Assembly (NCBI GenBank): GCA_002914805.1
Contig: JXTB01000118.1
Span: 18,686 to 82,685, forward strand
Direction of reading: 5' to 3'
Origin: Parasponia andersonii
Lineage: Eukaryota > Streptophyta > Magnoliopsida > Rosales > Cannabaceae
DNA length: 64,000 nucleotides
In this document: one piece after another, positions 25,901 through 37,654 of the stretch
Position numbering within the stretch: the first letter of the stretch is position 1
How the letters are laid out: the number at the start of each line of letters is the position of its first letter
Made by a program: the position numbers and the translations under genes
Notes under the pieces: generated by a model
Told to the model about the DNA's origin: nothing
Seen by the model: only the letters and a program-made list of their open reading frames with translations
The model's database searches: none

Positions 25901-27288
25901 CTGGAACTTTCTTTCCATAATCATCTGATGTTAAGAAATGACAGACTTATTACTAATTTACTACTACATCTATAAGCAAATTCACAATCACTGATCAATT
26001 AATATAAAAAAAGAGCCAAGGAAAGAAACTTCATTTCTATTTCTTTTTTTTTCATATAAGAAACAGGAATTTAATTCCACTATCAAAAGATGCAGCTCTA
26101 TATTAAAGAGAAGATACCCTCCATCAACGAAAAAGTTCATTTATAGTGACTGACCACACAAACTTGAACCTTTCCATAATTTGAGCGTATGAATGAAAAT
26201 ACACAGCACCTACAGCTAAAATTGTAGCATAAAACAATTTGCAATTAACAGCATGAGTTACAACCAAACAAAATCATGAATACCTTAATGATTTTGAATA
26301 TGTCAGAACCTCCAGAACCAGGGCCACCTTTTGCTATTCTCCCACTTGCCTTGCCATTAGAACCCCTGTGACCTTTAGAATCACCAAACTCTTTCTGTTT
26401 CGAAAACGTATCCTGCAGCTTCACGAAATTGTCTTCCCTAAACTGTTCGTTCTCATCAACCACAAGGTACAATCCACTCCCACCAACTGGGAAAACATAA
26501 TGCTGCAAAGGGGTCGGTCGGAAATCGGTGTAAACGACATGACAAGGCTGTTTATGCAAATTACAAATCCACTCCGCGAACTCGGTCGCATTCGACATTG
26601 TCGCCGAAAGGAAAACCATTTTAATGGCGGGTGGCAAGAATATAATGCTCTCTTCCCAAACAACCCCTCTTTCACGATCCTTCATGTAATGGATTTCGTC
26701 AAAGATAACCCAAGCAACTTCTTTCAGAACCTCTGAGCCTCTATAAAGCATTCCCCTAAGAATCTCAGTCGTCATAACCAAACAGCTCGCGTTCGGAGAA
26801 AGAGTGACGTCACCGGTCATTAGGCCAACGTCTTGAAACTCTTGGCTGAGCTCTCTGTACTTTTGGTTGCTCAAGGCCTTCAATGGCGAAGTGTAGATAA
26901 CCCTCTGCTTATCTCTGAAAGCCATGGCAATGGCGTACTCGGCCACGGCGGTCTTACCCGCCGAAGTGTGGGCCGAGACCAAGACCGACTCGTTCCGCTC
27001 CAGGCAAGCAACGGAGACTTCCTGGAAGGGGTCGAGGTTGAACTTGTAGGTCTTGGCCATATCTCCATTGTAGACAGGATTAGCTAGGGTTCCATGAACA
27101 GACTCGTCCTTACTCGAGGAGTAGCCGGTGGGAACTGCGACTTCATGAATGCAAGTTCGCGTCAGGTTTCGACGCTTCGGGGATTCGGTGACCTCCGACT
27201 CTTCTTGTAGCTCTTTCCGTTTTCCCAGGGCTGAACTTGAAGGTTCCTCCATGGCTGAGGAGCTTGAAGCTTTTCCCTCTACTGTCAT
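19925..27288 (-). CDS. HEN2: Nuclear exosome RNA helicase, HEN2/MTR4 type (Ski2-like DExH box)
   Basis: An ATP-dependent 3'-5' RNA helicase of the Ski2/MTR4 family; HEN2 feeds non-coding and misprocessed RNAs to the exosome in the nucleoplasm. Exons: 27288-26284, 25924-25610, 25478-25374, 25156-25088, 24791-24624, 24546-24475, 24385-24269, 23985-23785, 23688-23530, 23374-23285, 23199-23107, 22556-22403, 22045-21897, 21815-21720, 20703-20611, 20035-19925. All are GT-AG and in frame, giving 998 residues (Arabidopsis HEN2: 995). Motif I AHTSAGKT is at 106-113, DEIH at 197-200, SAT at 228-230, and motif [11 protein letters not shown] at 476-484. The C-terminal DSHCT domain ends in [12 protein letters not shown]. 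Exon 1 alone carries the N-terminal extension and the whole first RecA lobe. HEN2 is preferred to MTR4 because of the [11 protein letters not shown]-terminus and the [11 protein letters not shown] and [14 protein letters not shown] segments, as I remember them. All key motifs are intact. Confidence 0.95.
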
Positions 27289-27499
27289 TTTTCTTTTTAT
27301 GGGAAAAAACGCAGAAAGAACGGGAAATTTTGATTTAGGGTTTAATCAGGACAGGAAATGGAAGCAGGTTTGACCATTCGAACTCTACCGGACCAGCTTG
27401 GGCTCTAAGCTCTAAGGCCTTAGCCTCTTCGCAAATTGGCCCTTTTTTGTGGATTGTACAAGAATGCCACTTTTGATGTAGGATTTAGTATATATCATT
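27289..27499 (-). promoter_or_regulatory. 5' flank of HEN2
   Basis: A short GC-richer stretch upstream of the ATG, followed at about 27500 by very AT-rich repeat DNA, so the promoter is probably compact. No TATA box or known operator was recognised near the start. Confidence 0.3.
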
Positions 27500-29400
27500 T
27501 TTTTGATTTTATGAACAAATAAATCTTTTTTTAATTGAAATAACAATACTTTAAAACTATATCCTTGTAAATTATTTATTGGAAACTATTATAAATTTTT
27601 ATATCTTTTATTTACCATTACCTCCTTATAAAATTTATGACAGATACATACTTACCATTATATTCTTATAAATTACTTATTTATTACAACTATAAATTAG
27701 TATAATATTTATATAAATAACTATAAATTAGTATAATATTTATAGGGAATATAATGACACCTAGGATGATATATAAGCATGCCTATTATTTACTAAGAGA
27801 CAAAAAGTAATAAATAATAAGAACCTAATAAAAATTGACAAAAACAATTAATTTCTCTTTCATTATTCTATCTTGGACTTTTTTTTTTTACTTTTCAAAT
27901 AATATTATTTGCTCATGCATTATAATATTTTTGTGCTTCGTCTCCTTTTTGTATTCATTTTCTTGTTTGCATGTTACTCTAGCTAACAATTCAATATAGC
28001 AAGTTTTCAAAAATTAGAAATGCATAAAATAACTCTCTCTATGTTGTCATATACTTCGATTTTAATCAATACTTTCAATAATTTAATTATCTTAGAAAGT
28101 CATAAAACAATTATTTTAGTAGAAGTACCTCTCATTTCAAATGCGTCCATAAGATTTATCCTTCTTCGCCAAAACCAGAAGAATAAATGAATGAAGTCTG
28201 TTGAATATAGGTTAACATATAAAGTGAAATTAATTGATAGAGAATACACAAATAAGATTTATTAACAAAAGAGAATAATTATTGACTCAAATGAACGAAA
28301 AAAAAACTACTCAAATAAGATAAAAGAATTAGAACATGTAATGAGAAAGACACGGGTATTGGAGGATTTGGAAAATAAAATTATAAAAGGAGAGCGAGTT
28401 CTTTTGTTGTTTAAATTGGATAGTTTTATTAAATGTTATCTGCAAAAAAAAATACTGAAATATAATCTTTCTGTAAATTTAATCATATCTTTTGATTTAT
28501 AAAAAATTATATCACTATATTTCAAATATCTATAAATTTATATTTTTTTACATATAAATTGGCTAATAAATTTCTCAATAAAAACGAAATCAAAATTAAG
28601 GATATCTTATTTATGCTGACTAATATAAAAAAATATTAAAAATAATTGAAAACAGTTAACACAAATCACCTAATGTAATTTGTACACGTAAATATACAAA
28701 TTTGCAGAGATTTAAAGTATGAAATATAATTTTTTACAAGCCAAACGACATGATTAAATTACAAAAATGTCAAGCTTTAGGGTATCTTTTGCAATTATCC
28801 TTTTAATAAAATGTTTATCGTAGTCTTTTTGTGAAGATTAGGGGTGCCTATGGTTTTTCTGGAGATGTCAATATAGCTCTCCATTATTTATTTACCATGA
28901 ACTCAAAAAAATTCACCAATGATATACATTGATATTTTTACCACTATACCTCAATAAATTATTTATTTACCCATATTATAAATTGGTATATTATTTATAT
29001 GCCATAAACTAAAAAAAAAATCACTTATTTACCATTGATATATAATGGTATATTTACTATTTTAACATCTAGTAAATTTATTATTTACCAATATTATAAA
29101 ATAGTATATCACTTACTTACCATAACCTAAAAAATATCACTCTTTCATGGACCGATATACAACGACATATTTTATACTTTTGTTAAATTATTTATTTATC
29201 AAGATTTCATAAAAGTATTACTCATTTATCACCAATATTAAATGTTATATAATTGATTTACCACTCTTATATCACTTATTTACTACTACTATGCCATTAT
29301 ATGCAATAAAATAACACTAATTTACTATCAATAAATAGTTATATATAACTTATTTTCGTTAATATGTGGTATAATGTTGATTTACAATTAATATAAATAG
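27500..29400. repeat. Decayed tandem or satellite-like AT-rich array
   Basis: Phrases such as 'ttatttaccat', 'tataaattggtatat' and 'ccataaactaaaaaaa' recur. The clearest register is 'ccatgaactcaaaaaa' at about 28895, 'ccataaactaaaaaaa' at about 29002 and 'ccataacctaaaaaat' at about 29120, a period of roughly 105-118 bp. Similar words appear at 27600-27745. No gene seen. Confidence 0.45.
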
Positions 29401-32400
29401 TGAAAATTAGGTCTTTAATGATAATTTTAGAACAGAATTGGAAATATGCCATGGACTCAATTTTTTCTAGATCTAGTATCATATTTTTTTAGAAAAATAT
29501 CATTTTAAAAAAAATTAGAAAATATCTTCTAAAATAGTAATTAATAACTAGTTTCCCTATTAAAAATATTTATATTAAATATATAACTGATATCTAGTTT
29601 TTAAACACTAGTAACCATTTTAAAAATAGTATTCTTCTAAAAACTTTTTAAAAGTAATATTTTTTTCTAAAAAAGAAAGGTAAATTAGAAAAAAAAAATG
29701 AGGCACATCCTATTTTTGTGATTCTTTTCTGTTTTTGTGGGTAGAAATGTTAGAAACCTATATAAATAAGTAGTATGATGGGTCGGTTACTTGATTTACA
29801 TGAAGAAAAAAAAAGGTAAATTAGTTAGTTACTGAAGAAAAATAAATTAATATGGTTGTAAATTATTGGTACATAAGTTAATTCCTTGATAACTCGTGGA
29901 AATTACTTTGACATTTTTTTAACCTTTAAAAATGGTAAAAAAGTTGTATATTAGTGATTTTCTTGATTTATATCATAATTAAAATAGTAAATTAATAGTT
30001 TACGATAAAACTTAAACCACCAAAAAAAAAAAAAGAGGAAACCAAAATTAAATCACTAATTGTAGTGTGGTATATCAATTAGTTACGGCATTTTACATAG
30101 TATATGTGTATATTAGTAATATACGTATTAATAAAATTAATTTATCATATTTTACTTTTCGGTAAAATATTTTTTTTTAAGTAAATCACTAATATACCAA
30201 CTATTTACTAAAAAAATAAGTAACATACCAACAATTTTTATTGGTAAATAATTTATTGATAAGTAATTATACTATTTTTTTTTATTTTTTTAGTAAATTA
30301 CTATTATANNNNNNNNNNNNNNNNNNNNNNNNNNNNNNNNNNNNNNNNNNNNNNNNNNNNNNNNNNNNNNNNNNNNNNNNNNNNNNNNNNNNNNNNNNNN
30401 NNNNNNNNNNNNNNNNNNNNNNNNNNNNNNAAAACAAAGAGTAAAAAAAAAAAGGTTAAAAAAATCATTAAGGAAGAAAAATAATAAATAAAAAAGAATG
30501 AACCTTTCTTGAAAAAGAAAAAAGAAACTAACAAAATAATCCACTTATCGAAAATTACTGAACAACTACACCCGTTTCAAATATTAAAAAATTAGAAACA
30601 AATTTCAACCGACACTAACAATCAAAGACTCCACAGTTGAATTCAAAAAAATGAAGAAACTGGAGGTTTTAATCCTAACTATGGGACGGACCTTAGTTCT
30701 TCAGCCATATTCAAGCTCAATAATCTATATTTTGGAATTTTGATAATCTCACACTAATATTACCTGGATAATATCGAGAGATAAGATAATGGAAGACAAT
30801 AGAAGATAATTAAAGAAAGTGAGATGACATAAGATAGAATAATAAAAGTAACTCAAACTATTTAAAAAAGAGATATAAAAGTTCTAATTTTTGAAATAGC
30901 ATATAGCCTTGCATTGGATGCCAATGTGTAGTTTTCTTCTTTTTTTTAAAAAAAAAAAAAAAAAGAAAGGGATTCTTAACCAAATGGCCAATTTTTGTCT
31001 ATTTAAAATATGGTTATTTTTCAAATACTATTAAAACACTGGCCATATTTATCAAAAATACTGAAATAAAACAATTTTTATAAAAAGTATATCGATATCA
31101 AAACTAATATAGTTTATTTAAAATTAATATACTAATAGAAAAGATTGATATAATATACACGAAGTTCATATAAAAACTTAAAATTGATATATTTTACATA
31201 AAATTAATCTACTTAAAAACAGCCAGATAGCAAAGTAAAATGAAAAAAAAAAATAGACATTTATTAAATAAGTGTAAAAAACAATCATTTTTTAAAATTA
31301 ATGTGAAAAAAATGATATTTTTTATAAATACTCTTTTTTTAAAATGTCTATTTTTTAAATACTGGACAGTATATAAATGATTTGAATATATGATTTTATG
31401 TGATTTTCAATTTTTCTAAAATGTGAGGTGCGCAATTCAAATTGCAATGCATTGCACCGTAACATTAGTTAATAATTTTAAAATAATTTTCTTACTTTTG
31501 ATTTTTAAGTTTTGTATTCTGTACTAGGTATTATATCTTTACTATCATAAAAAAAAATTGTTTAAAAGGAATGTTAAATTTATCAAGAATGCCAAATTTA
31601 TCAAACTCATTTTTAATGTCTATTAGTCAAATCATGGAAACTGCATCACACATAAAGGTATAATTTTTGGTTTCATTTCAAACCAATTGGTTTGATAATA
31701 GGCAAAATTTGCATTCGGTTTGGCATATAAAATAGGAGTTAAAACCGTCTAAACCGCACCACAAGCACTTTACTATAGCACATATCTATTAAAAATGGAC
31801 ATTTGCTAAAATAAAAGGGAAACGTGCCTATATACTCATTTTCTTAAGCACATTTTTAGAAATACTAATTTTGTATTGTTATTTCACTAGCATCCATTTT
31901 TGTACCTACTTTTAAACAAATTTATAACACTAATATTTTATAGATGAAACATACACCGTTAATATTTTATAGATGAAATATTTACCATAGTATACACACG
32001 TGAACAAAAGTCATACCTAAAATTTGTATACATTTTAAAACATATAACATAAGTATAAATTTATATAATAAATAAAAATATTCTAAATGTATACCACATA
32101 TATTTTACACATAAAATATATATCAAACAAATATATTTTTTAAATAAAATAAAATAAAATATCTATAAAATATAAGGCACAAAAAGGGATTTTAAGAGTT
32201 TAAAGTATCAAATAATAGTAATTACAAAATTATGGTACAAAAAGAAATAATTCACTAAAATAGCATTTTTGAAAATCAAATATGATATTTTTAAAAAATA
32301 TTCTCATTATTGATTACCATACATTTGTTATCGGTTTTTGGTTATCAGACTAGTAACCAATTTGGTTACTGGTCTTTGGGTATTAGAAATGTTTAACTTT

Positions 32401-33419
32401 TCATGACGATATTGTTGGTAGTGCCTCAGCAAGAGCATTGATTATATATGATTTTTTGTAGTATTAGCATGTTCTTAAAGTTTATTTTTAGCAAGTTGGT
32501 ACATACCATCTTGAGAGAGAGTGTTAAGATTTGTTAAGATTTCTATTGATTTGTTATAAGTTGTTGTCCTTGATTTTTTGCTTAAGTGTCTTTGATTTTC
32601 CACTGATTTGTCATTAGGTATTATTTTATGTGATTATAAGCCTAGGAGCTTTAATTATAGAAATATGTTAGTTATGCCATCTATATATTGATGTACTGAA
32701 TCTTAGAATAATTTTGAATGAAAATTATTATCCAAATTTATACACCTACAAAAGTATAGGCTTTTCACCAGTCAACATAAGTTAATATCTGATTTACAAA
32801 ATCGCCAACGCCAGAAGAGTCGAGTGATCAAATATCAAATTCCAATGGAATCCGACATCGATTGTTGGCCTCTAGCGAGTGAGGCAATGGTAAGGCGAGC
32901 TCGAAGAGTAGCAAAGAGTCATTGTAAAAATGGAAAATGGCTCGTTAGAGGCCGAGCGAGATCCAAGGTCATATGATTAGCCATGAGGCCCCTTGGTGCT
33001 TAGGAGAGTCATGGTGGCATGCAAAATACTAGAAAAGAAGTGGAAGAATAAGAAAGAAAAATAGGTGATCAATGATGAGTTTGTACAAGAACATGAGAGA
33101 GAGACCATATAAAAGTATTAAAAATGGTGGATTGTGAAAGATATCATGAAGTTTGAGTGTTTTATTATTTAAATCCTGAAATTTGGACCCTGCAAACTAA
33201 TATCATAAGAATAAGAATTTATGAAAATTAATAAACTTCACTGACTTTTTGACCAATTTTAGTAACAAAAAAATAATAGAAAAATTATGAAATACACAGT
33301 GAACATATAAAAAATTAGACGTGTACTATCAAAAAGATATTAAGTATTCCATACGGTATGCAATTGATATTTTTAAAAAGTAAAGTTTAAAAAGTGCATT
33401 GATATAAAATAAAAAGGGG
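29401..33419. other. AT-rich intergenic DNA with repeat fragments
   Basis: No gene seen. 29470-29690 and 32270-32400 hold the 'actagtaacc' type degenerate repeat bordered by 'gaaaaatatcattttaaaaa' words. About 32440-32800 has an LTR-like feel ('atatattgatgtact', then 'gaatgaaaattatt') and is followed by a GC-richer stretch at 32800-33030, but no ends could be set. Confidence 0.4.
30309..30430. other. Assembly gap of 122 Ns
   Basis: A run of 122 undetermined bases inside AT-rich repeat DNA. Open frames crossing it are meaningless. Confidence 0.99.
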
Positions 33420-33442
33420 AATAAAAAATTTCAACCACAAGA

Positions 33443-33497
33443 TGGTTTAGTGGTTTTGTTTGTTAGCCATTTTTTTTCCTGTGAAGGATTCGAACTC
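33443..33497 (+). mobile_element. Possible head of a tRNA-derived SINE
   Basis: TGGTTTAGTGG (33443-33453) fits the RNA polymerase III A box consensus exactly. GATTCGAACTC (33487-33497) differs from the B box at two positions. The gap of 33 bp is normal for tRNA-derived SINEs. The body that follows is T-rich low-complexity DNA, and no 3' end or target duplication was found. Confidence 0.35.
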
Positions 33498-34029
33498 TTC
33501 TAGGTATCTTTTCATTTTTTTTAATGTTTTCTTTTGTTCCATTTTAGTTTTTTTTTTAATTCATTTTACTTCTTTGATTTTCTTTCCTTTTCTTTTCTTT
33601 TTCCCCCTTCTAACTATTTTTCCCTTTGTCTTTATTTTTTACTAATTACCAATAATATTAATTTGAAAGCATAGTTACTAGTTTCTACTTTTTCAATGTT
33701 TTTTTTGTTCATTTTTAGTTTTATTTTTTCATTTATTTTACTTATCTTTTTTTTTTTTTTTTCCTTTTCCAACTATTTTTCCCTTTGTTTTTATTTTTTA
33801 TGAGTTATTAATAATATTAATTTAAGGACTTGTTGCTAATTTCTAGAGCTGACTAGTTTCTGATTACTAGTAATTGATAACCAACAATTATTCTTGTAAT
33901 TGATAGCTCATATTCAAATTAGTAATTTATAACTGACAACCAAATTGGTTTATGGTAAATTAGAAACTAGTAACTAAAATGAATGTGCTAACTAGAAATT
34001 ATAATAGAGAGCTAGAAACTAGTAACCAA

Positions 34030-35742
34030 AAACTAGTTTCAATCTTACTCACTCTTATTTTGAAGATAACAAACATTTGATATAGTACTAATGTTTTAAC
34101 TTCAGTGTGTAATGAAATAGCTTTAAGAGTTCTAACTCAAGTTGATCGAGAAATCAAACTTGAAGATAGATACATATTGAAATTATTAGAACTAAACTTT
34201 AAGATAGATAATCAAGATACAAGATCATATTTAGATAGAGTATATTCATATTTAGTCTTGTATTTGATTTAGTTTATTGCACACAAATTCTCTTCGCATT
34301 AGCTTCTACTTTTCAAAAGAGTTTTCAAAATATATTAAGCTTAAAATGGTTATTTTATTATAAGAGTTTGAAAATAGAAAATAATGATTTTGAATGGGCA
34401 AAATATTATTTAAAACATGATATTTTAAGTTTAAATAAATTACAAATATATTTGAAATCATGACTATTTGATATAAGCTAAAAAGAGATTTTCTATTTAT
34501 AAACTAGAATATGTTTCAGTATGAATACTTTCTAAATTATTGCTAAACATCTTTGTAAAACTAAAATAATTTCACAATAGCCAAAATATTATTTTCAAAA
34601 TGATTTCCAATGTTTTTAAAGTGTTTAAAATAAATTTAGAAATCAGTTTTTGAAAAATATTAAAAATTGTCAAAATTTGAAAAATAGCCAAATGCTGAAA
34701 CTGTCAAAATAAGTAGGGTTTTTGGTCTACTAAAAATAGTAGTGAAAAAAATATATCCATTAAAATTCGGCCGTTAAAAAAGTACTATCAATGACTAGCA
34801 TTTTCGGTCGACTAAAAACATACTTTCGGTCTACCAAAAATGACATAAAGTATGTCTAACGGTTATAAACGGCTAGTTTTCATACAAACTTATAAATATA
34901 AGCTATTTTGACAGTTGAAAAAGACTTTGCATAAACTTAAATTATTATCCAACTACTTTCAAAGTACAAAAGTCTATTCTTATATTGAATTAACTTTCAA
35001 ATCATATTGAGTCAATCTTAGAGTATCTATTGTGCGTTGTTCTCAAATCTCTTACGCCAAAATTATATTTATTTCTTTTGTGAGGAGAATTCTTGAATGT
35101 GTTCACTCTTTATTATTATAAAATTATTGAGTATGAGGTGAGATTGGTACCAGAGTCATAAACAACCAATGTATAAGTGAGGTTGTCACTGGAGTCTAAA
35201 CAACCCGAATGAAGGTAAGGTTATCACCAGAGTCTAAACAACCCGTGAGTTGGTGAGATTGGCACCATTATCTAACAATTTGGTATAGGTGAGGTTGTCA
35301 CCGGAGTCAAAACAATCCGAGATTAGCGTGATAGAGCCGGAGTCAAGACTATTATAAAGACATGAGTGTGCCTAAGGAGAAATCACTCGTTGTGTATAAG
35401 GGTCGGTCAAGCCCACAATCTTGATCTGAATAGTGAAAGCTCGAAGCAAGTTGCCGAGAGTTGGGGACGTAGGCAAACCGTTGTATTTGTCGAACCTTGT
35501 AAAAACCGAGTTTGCATCTTCTCTATCTCTACACTCTTTATTTTATTGCAAATTATTTAATTGAGTATTTGATATTTAGTGTGCTTAATATACTTGATAT
35601 TATTGCTATATGTTTGATATTATTGTTCATTTAGCCTCAAAGTTTCAAAATACTGGTCTATGGTTTTAAATAATTGAAAAGTTTCTTAAAATATTTTAAA
35701 ACTCAATTCGCCTCCTATTTATTGTCAATCTTGAGCTAACAA
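34030..35742 (+). mobile_element. Copia-like (SIRE-type) LTR relic, probably a solo LTR
   Basis: The left edge carries 'attttgaagataacaaacat', close to the start of SIRE-type Copia LTRs. A TATA-like 'acttataaatataag' lies at about 34888-34902. 'ccgagtttgcatcttctc' then 'tttattttattgc' at about 35507-35548, and an 'actcaattcgcctcc' tail ending 'cttgagctaaca', follow LTR order. No gag or pol is present on either side. Edges are approximate. Family assignment is from remembered sequence resemblance. It looks old and contains about five decayed direct repeats (35110-35345). Confidence 0.5.
35110..35345. repeat. Degenerate direct repeats inside the Copia-like LTR
   Basis: About five units of 40-60 bp with the pattern 'gtgaggttgtcaccggagtc', then 'aaacaaccc' and variants. 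They are GC-richer than the surroundings and lie downstream of the TATA-like box of the LTR relic. Confidence 0.6.
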
Positions 35743-36591
35743 TAGCTACTAATAACTAGAAACTAGCAATTAAAACGATAACCATTCACTAGTTTTTGTA
35801 ACTATCCACTAGTTTAGAAATTAGTAAGTAAATTATAATTGGTAACTAGAGTATTCAGTAACGAAATTAGTAATTGATAACTAGTAATTACTACCAATCT
35901 ACTAGAAATCAAAGCAACCAGTTATTAGCAACAAGTAACTATATCAATTACTAGTATCTAGTAAAAAAAAGATAATAGCTCAATTAAAGAATGAAAAAAA
36001 GAAACAAAAAAAATGATTTAAAAAAAGGAATGAGCATGGCTCAATGGAAAAGAAAAATAGAAAAGAAAAAATTTTAAAAACAAAATAGATGAATTGGGAA
36101 GTTAAATTAATAGCCAAAAACCAATTATCAGTAACCAATTTTATATTAGTTACTCGTAAGTAGTTTATTAAAAAAAAATTGTAGCTCATTATCCATAATA
36201 GAGGAAAAAATGGTAAAAAATAAAGGAAGGAAAAAAAGTCAAGAATGACATAGAGAAAAAAGAAAAAGAAAAAGAAGGATAAAATGAAAAAAAAAATAAA
36301 AAAGAAAATAAAAATGAAGGACAAAATAAAAAAAATAAAAAAAACAAAAATAAAATAAAATAAAAATGAGAATGATGGTAATTAGTTTAATTAAGAAAAT
36401 TGTAGCTCATTATCCCTAGGAGAGGAAAAAAGAAAAGAAAAAAAAATGAAGAAAAAAAAGTCGGAATGAAATGGGAAAAATAGGAAAAAAAAAATGAAAG
36501 GAGAGGGAAAAAGAAAATAAAAAAAATAGAAAAATGAAGTAAAAACAAAATAGGGGGCTAGTGGCATTCGAAGCCAAGTAAAGAATAGTAG

Positions 36592-37375
36592 GGATGACAA
36601 TTATACTTGTCAACTTTCTTACTTACGGATACCCATTCCTAATAGGGCGAGTAATACCTGATTATTCGGGTAAATAGGATAGGTACAAGTACAAAGTGAA
36701 GAACCCGATCTGAGTATGGGATGGGTATGGGTATAGGGGTACCCATTCTGCATATTTGTCCCGATTATTTATAAACATAAAAAAATAAAAAAAATATATA
36801 TTAGATATATATATAATTGGTTGCCAATCCAGTAGGTATTTTTTTTTTACCTATGTGTAGGTATTTTTTTTAGCCATTGGATCATCATCTAATGGTGATC
36901 TAACGGCTATAATGAAGTGCATGAAAAGACATGTATCATTAATGCCATTTCTCTCTCTTACTTTTTAATATAAAAAAATGTGCAAAAAAAATTTTCATTG
37001 GCTAAATTGATACCTAGGCATAGGTTAAAAAAAAAAAACCTACTGGATTGGTGCCCTATATAATTTATATAAAATAGAGATAAATAAATATGTATATATA
37101 AAAATTAACTTTTATTATTAAAGTATTACTAATTTAAGTATATGATATTGTCATTGGATTTTTTTCCTTCTTTAAATACATATTTCTTTTTATTTTTCAA
37201 ATTATTCAAATCATATTTTAAAAAATTTTCTACTGGAAATGGGTACTCGTGGAGTAATACCCAAACCTACCCCAACAACCTAAATAAGTAAATAGGGTAG
37301 GTATGAATTTGATTTTTTCCCGCAAATGTGGGGGCAAGATAGCCATATCCGCTCCGAACCCGACCGTTTCCATAT
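36592..37375. mobile_element. Old element rich in 'gggtaccc' words, split by a MULE-type MITE
   Basis: 36592-36780 contains 'gatgggtatgggtatagggg' and 'tacccattc' words. 37230-37375 contains the complementary kind ('ctacccca', 'gggtaggtatg', 'ccgaacccgaccg'). Together they resemble a common plant non-autonomous repeat with GGGATG-type ends, split by the 238-bp insertion at 36819-37056. The outer ends are approximate. Confidence 0.4.
36819..37056. mobile_element. MULE-type MITE, 238 bp, with perfect 9-bp target duplication
   Basis: The left end GGTTGCCAATCCAGTAGGT matches the reverse complement of the right end, GGGCACCAATCCAGTAGGT. The match continues through a T-run and an 'acctatg' phrase. 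TATATAATT lies immediately outside both ends (36810-36818 and 37057-37065). A 9-bp duplication is the mark of Mutator-like elements. No coding capacity. Confidence 0.85.
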
Positions 37376-37654
37376 ATAGGAAAAAAAGAAGAAAGCCTAT
37401 GTCTATTTTGCTAGAGGGTATTTTAAGTTTTCTATTACACTTTAATTTATATAATAAGTGATTTACAAAGATGGTCAAAATTACAAAAGTGCCACCACGT
37501 TTTGACTTTGTATTTTTCTGATTATTTTAACATTTTTATGTACCAAAGAGGTATTTCTTTATTGTACTATATACTTGTAATATTTATTTTGTTTACGGTA
37601 TAATCATTTAAAGCCCAAAAATAATAATATCCTACATTAAAATTGGATTAATCC

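Larger units (their letters stand above)
33500..36565. repeat. Pyrimidine-rich left arm and purine-rich right arm around an LTR relic
   Basis: 33500-33830 is T/C-rich and holds two direct copies, about 160 bp apart, of a segment ending 'actatttttccctttg'. 35970-36560 is A/G-rich and holds two direct copies, about 220 bp apart, of 'gtagctcattatcc' followed by 'agaggaaaaaa'. Next to the LTR on both sides are 'actagtaaccaa' degenerate repeats (33800-34030 and 35745-35960). The arms are roughly inverted relative to each other, so the LTR may have landed inside an older repeat. Confidence 0.35.

Noticed and set aside
30241-30544. Frames across the N run
   Set aside because: They run through 122 undetermined bases.
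35980-36613. Phe-rich minus-strand frames
   Set aside because: Translation of an A/G-rich low-complexity tract; not protein-like.
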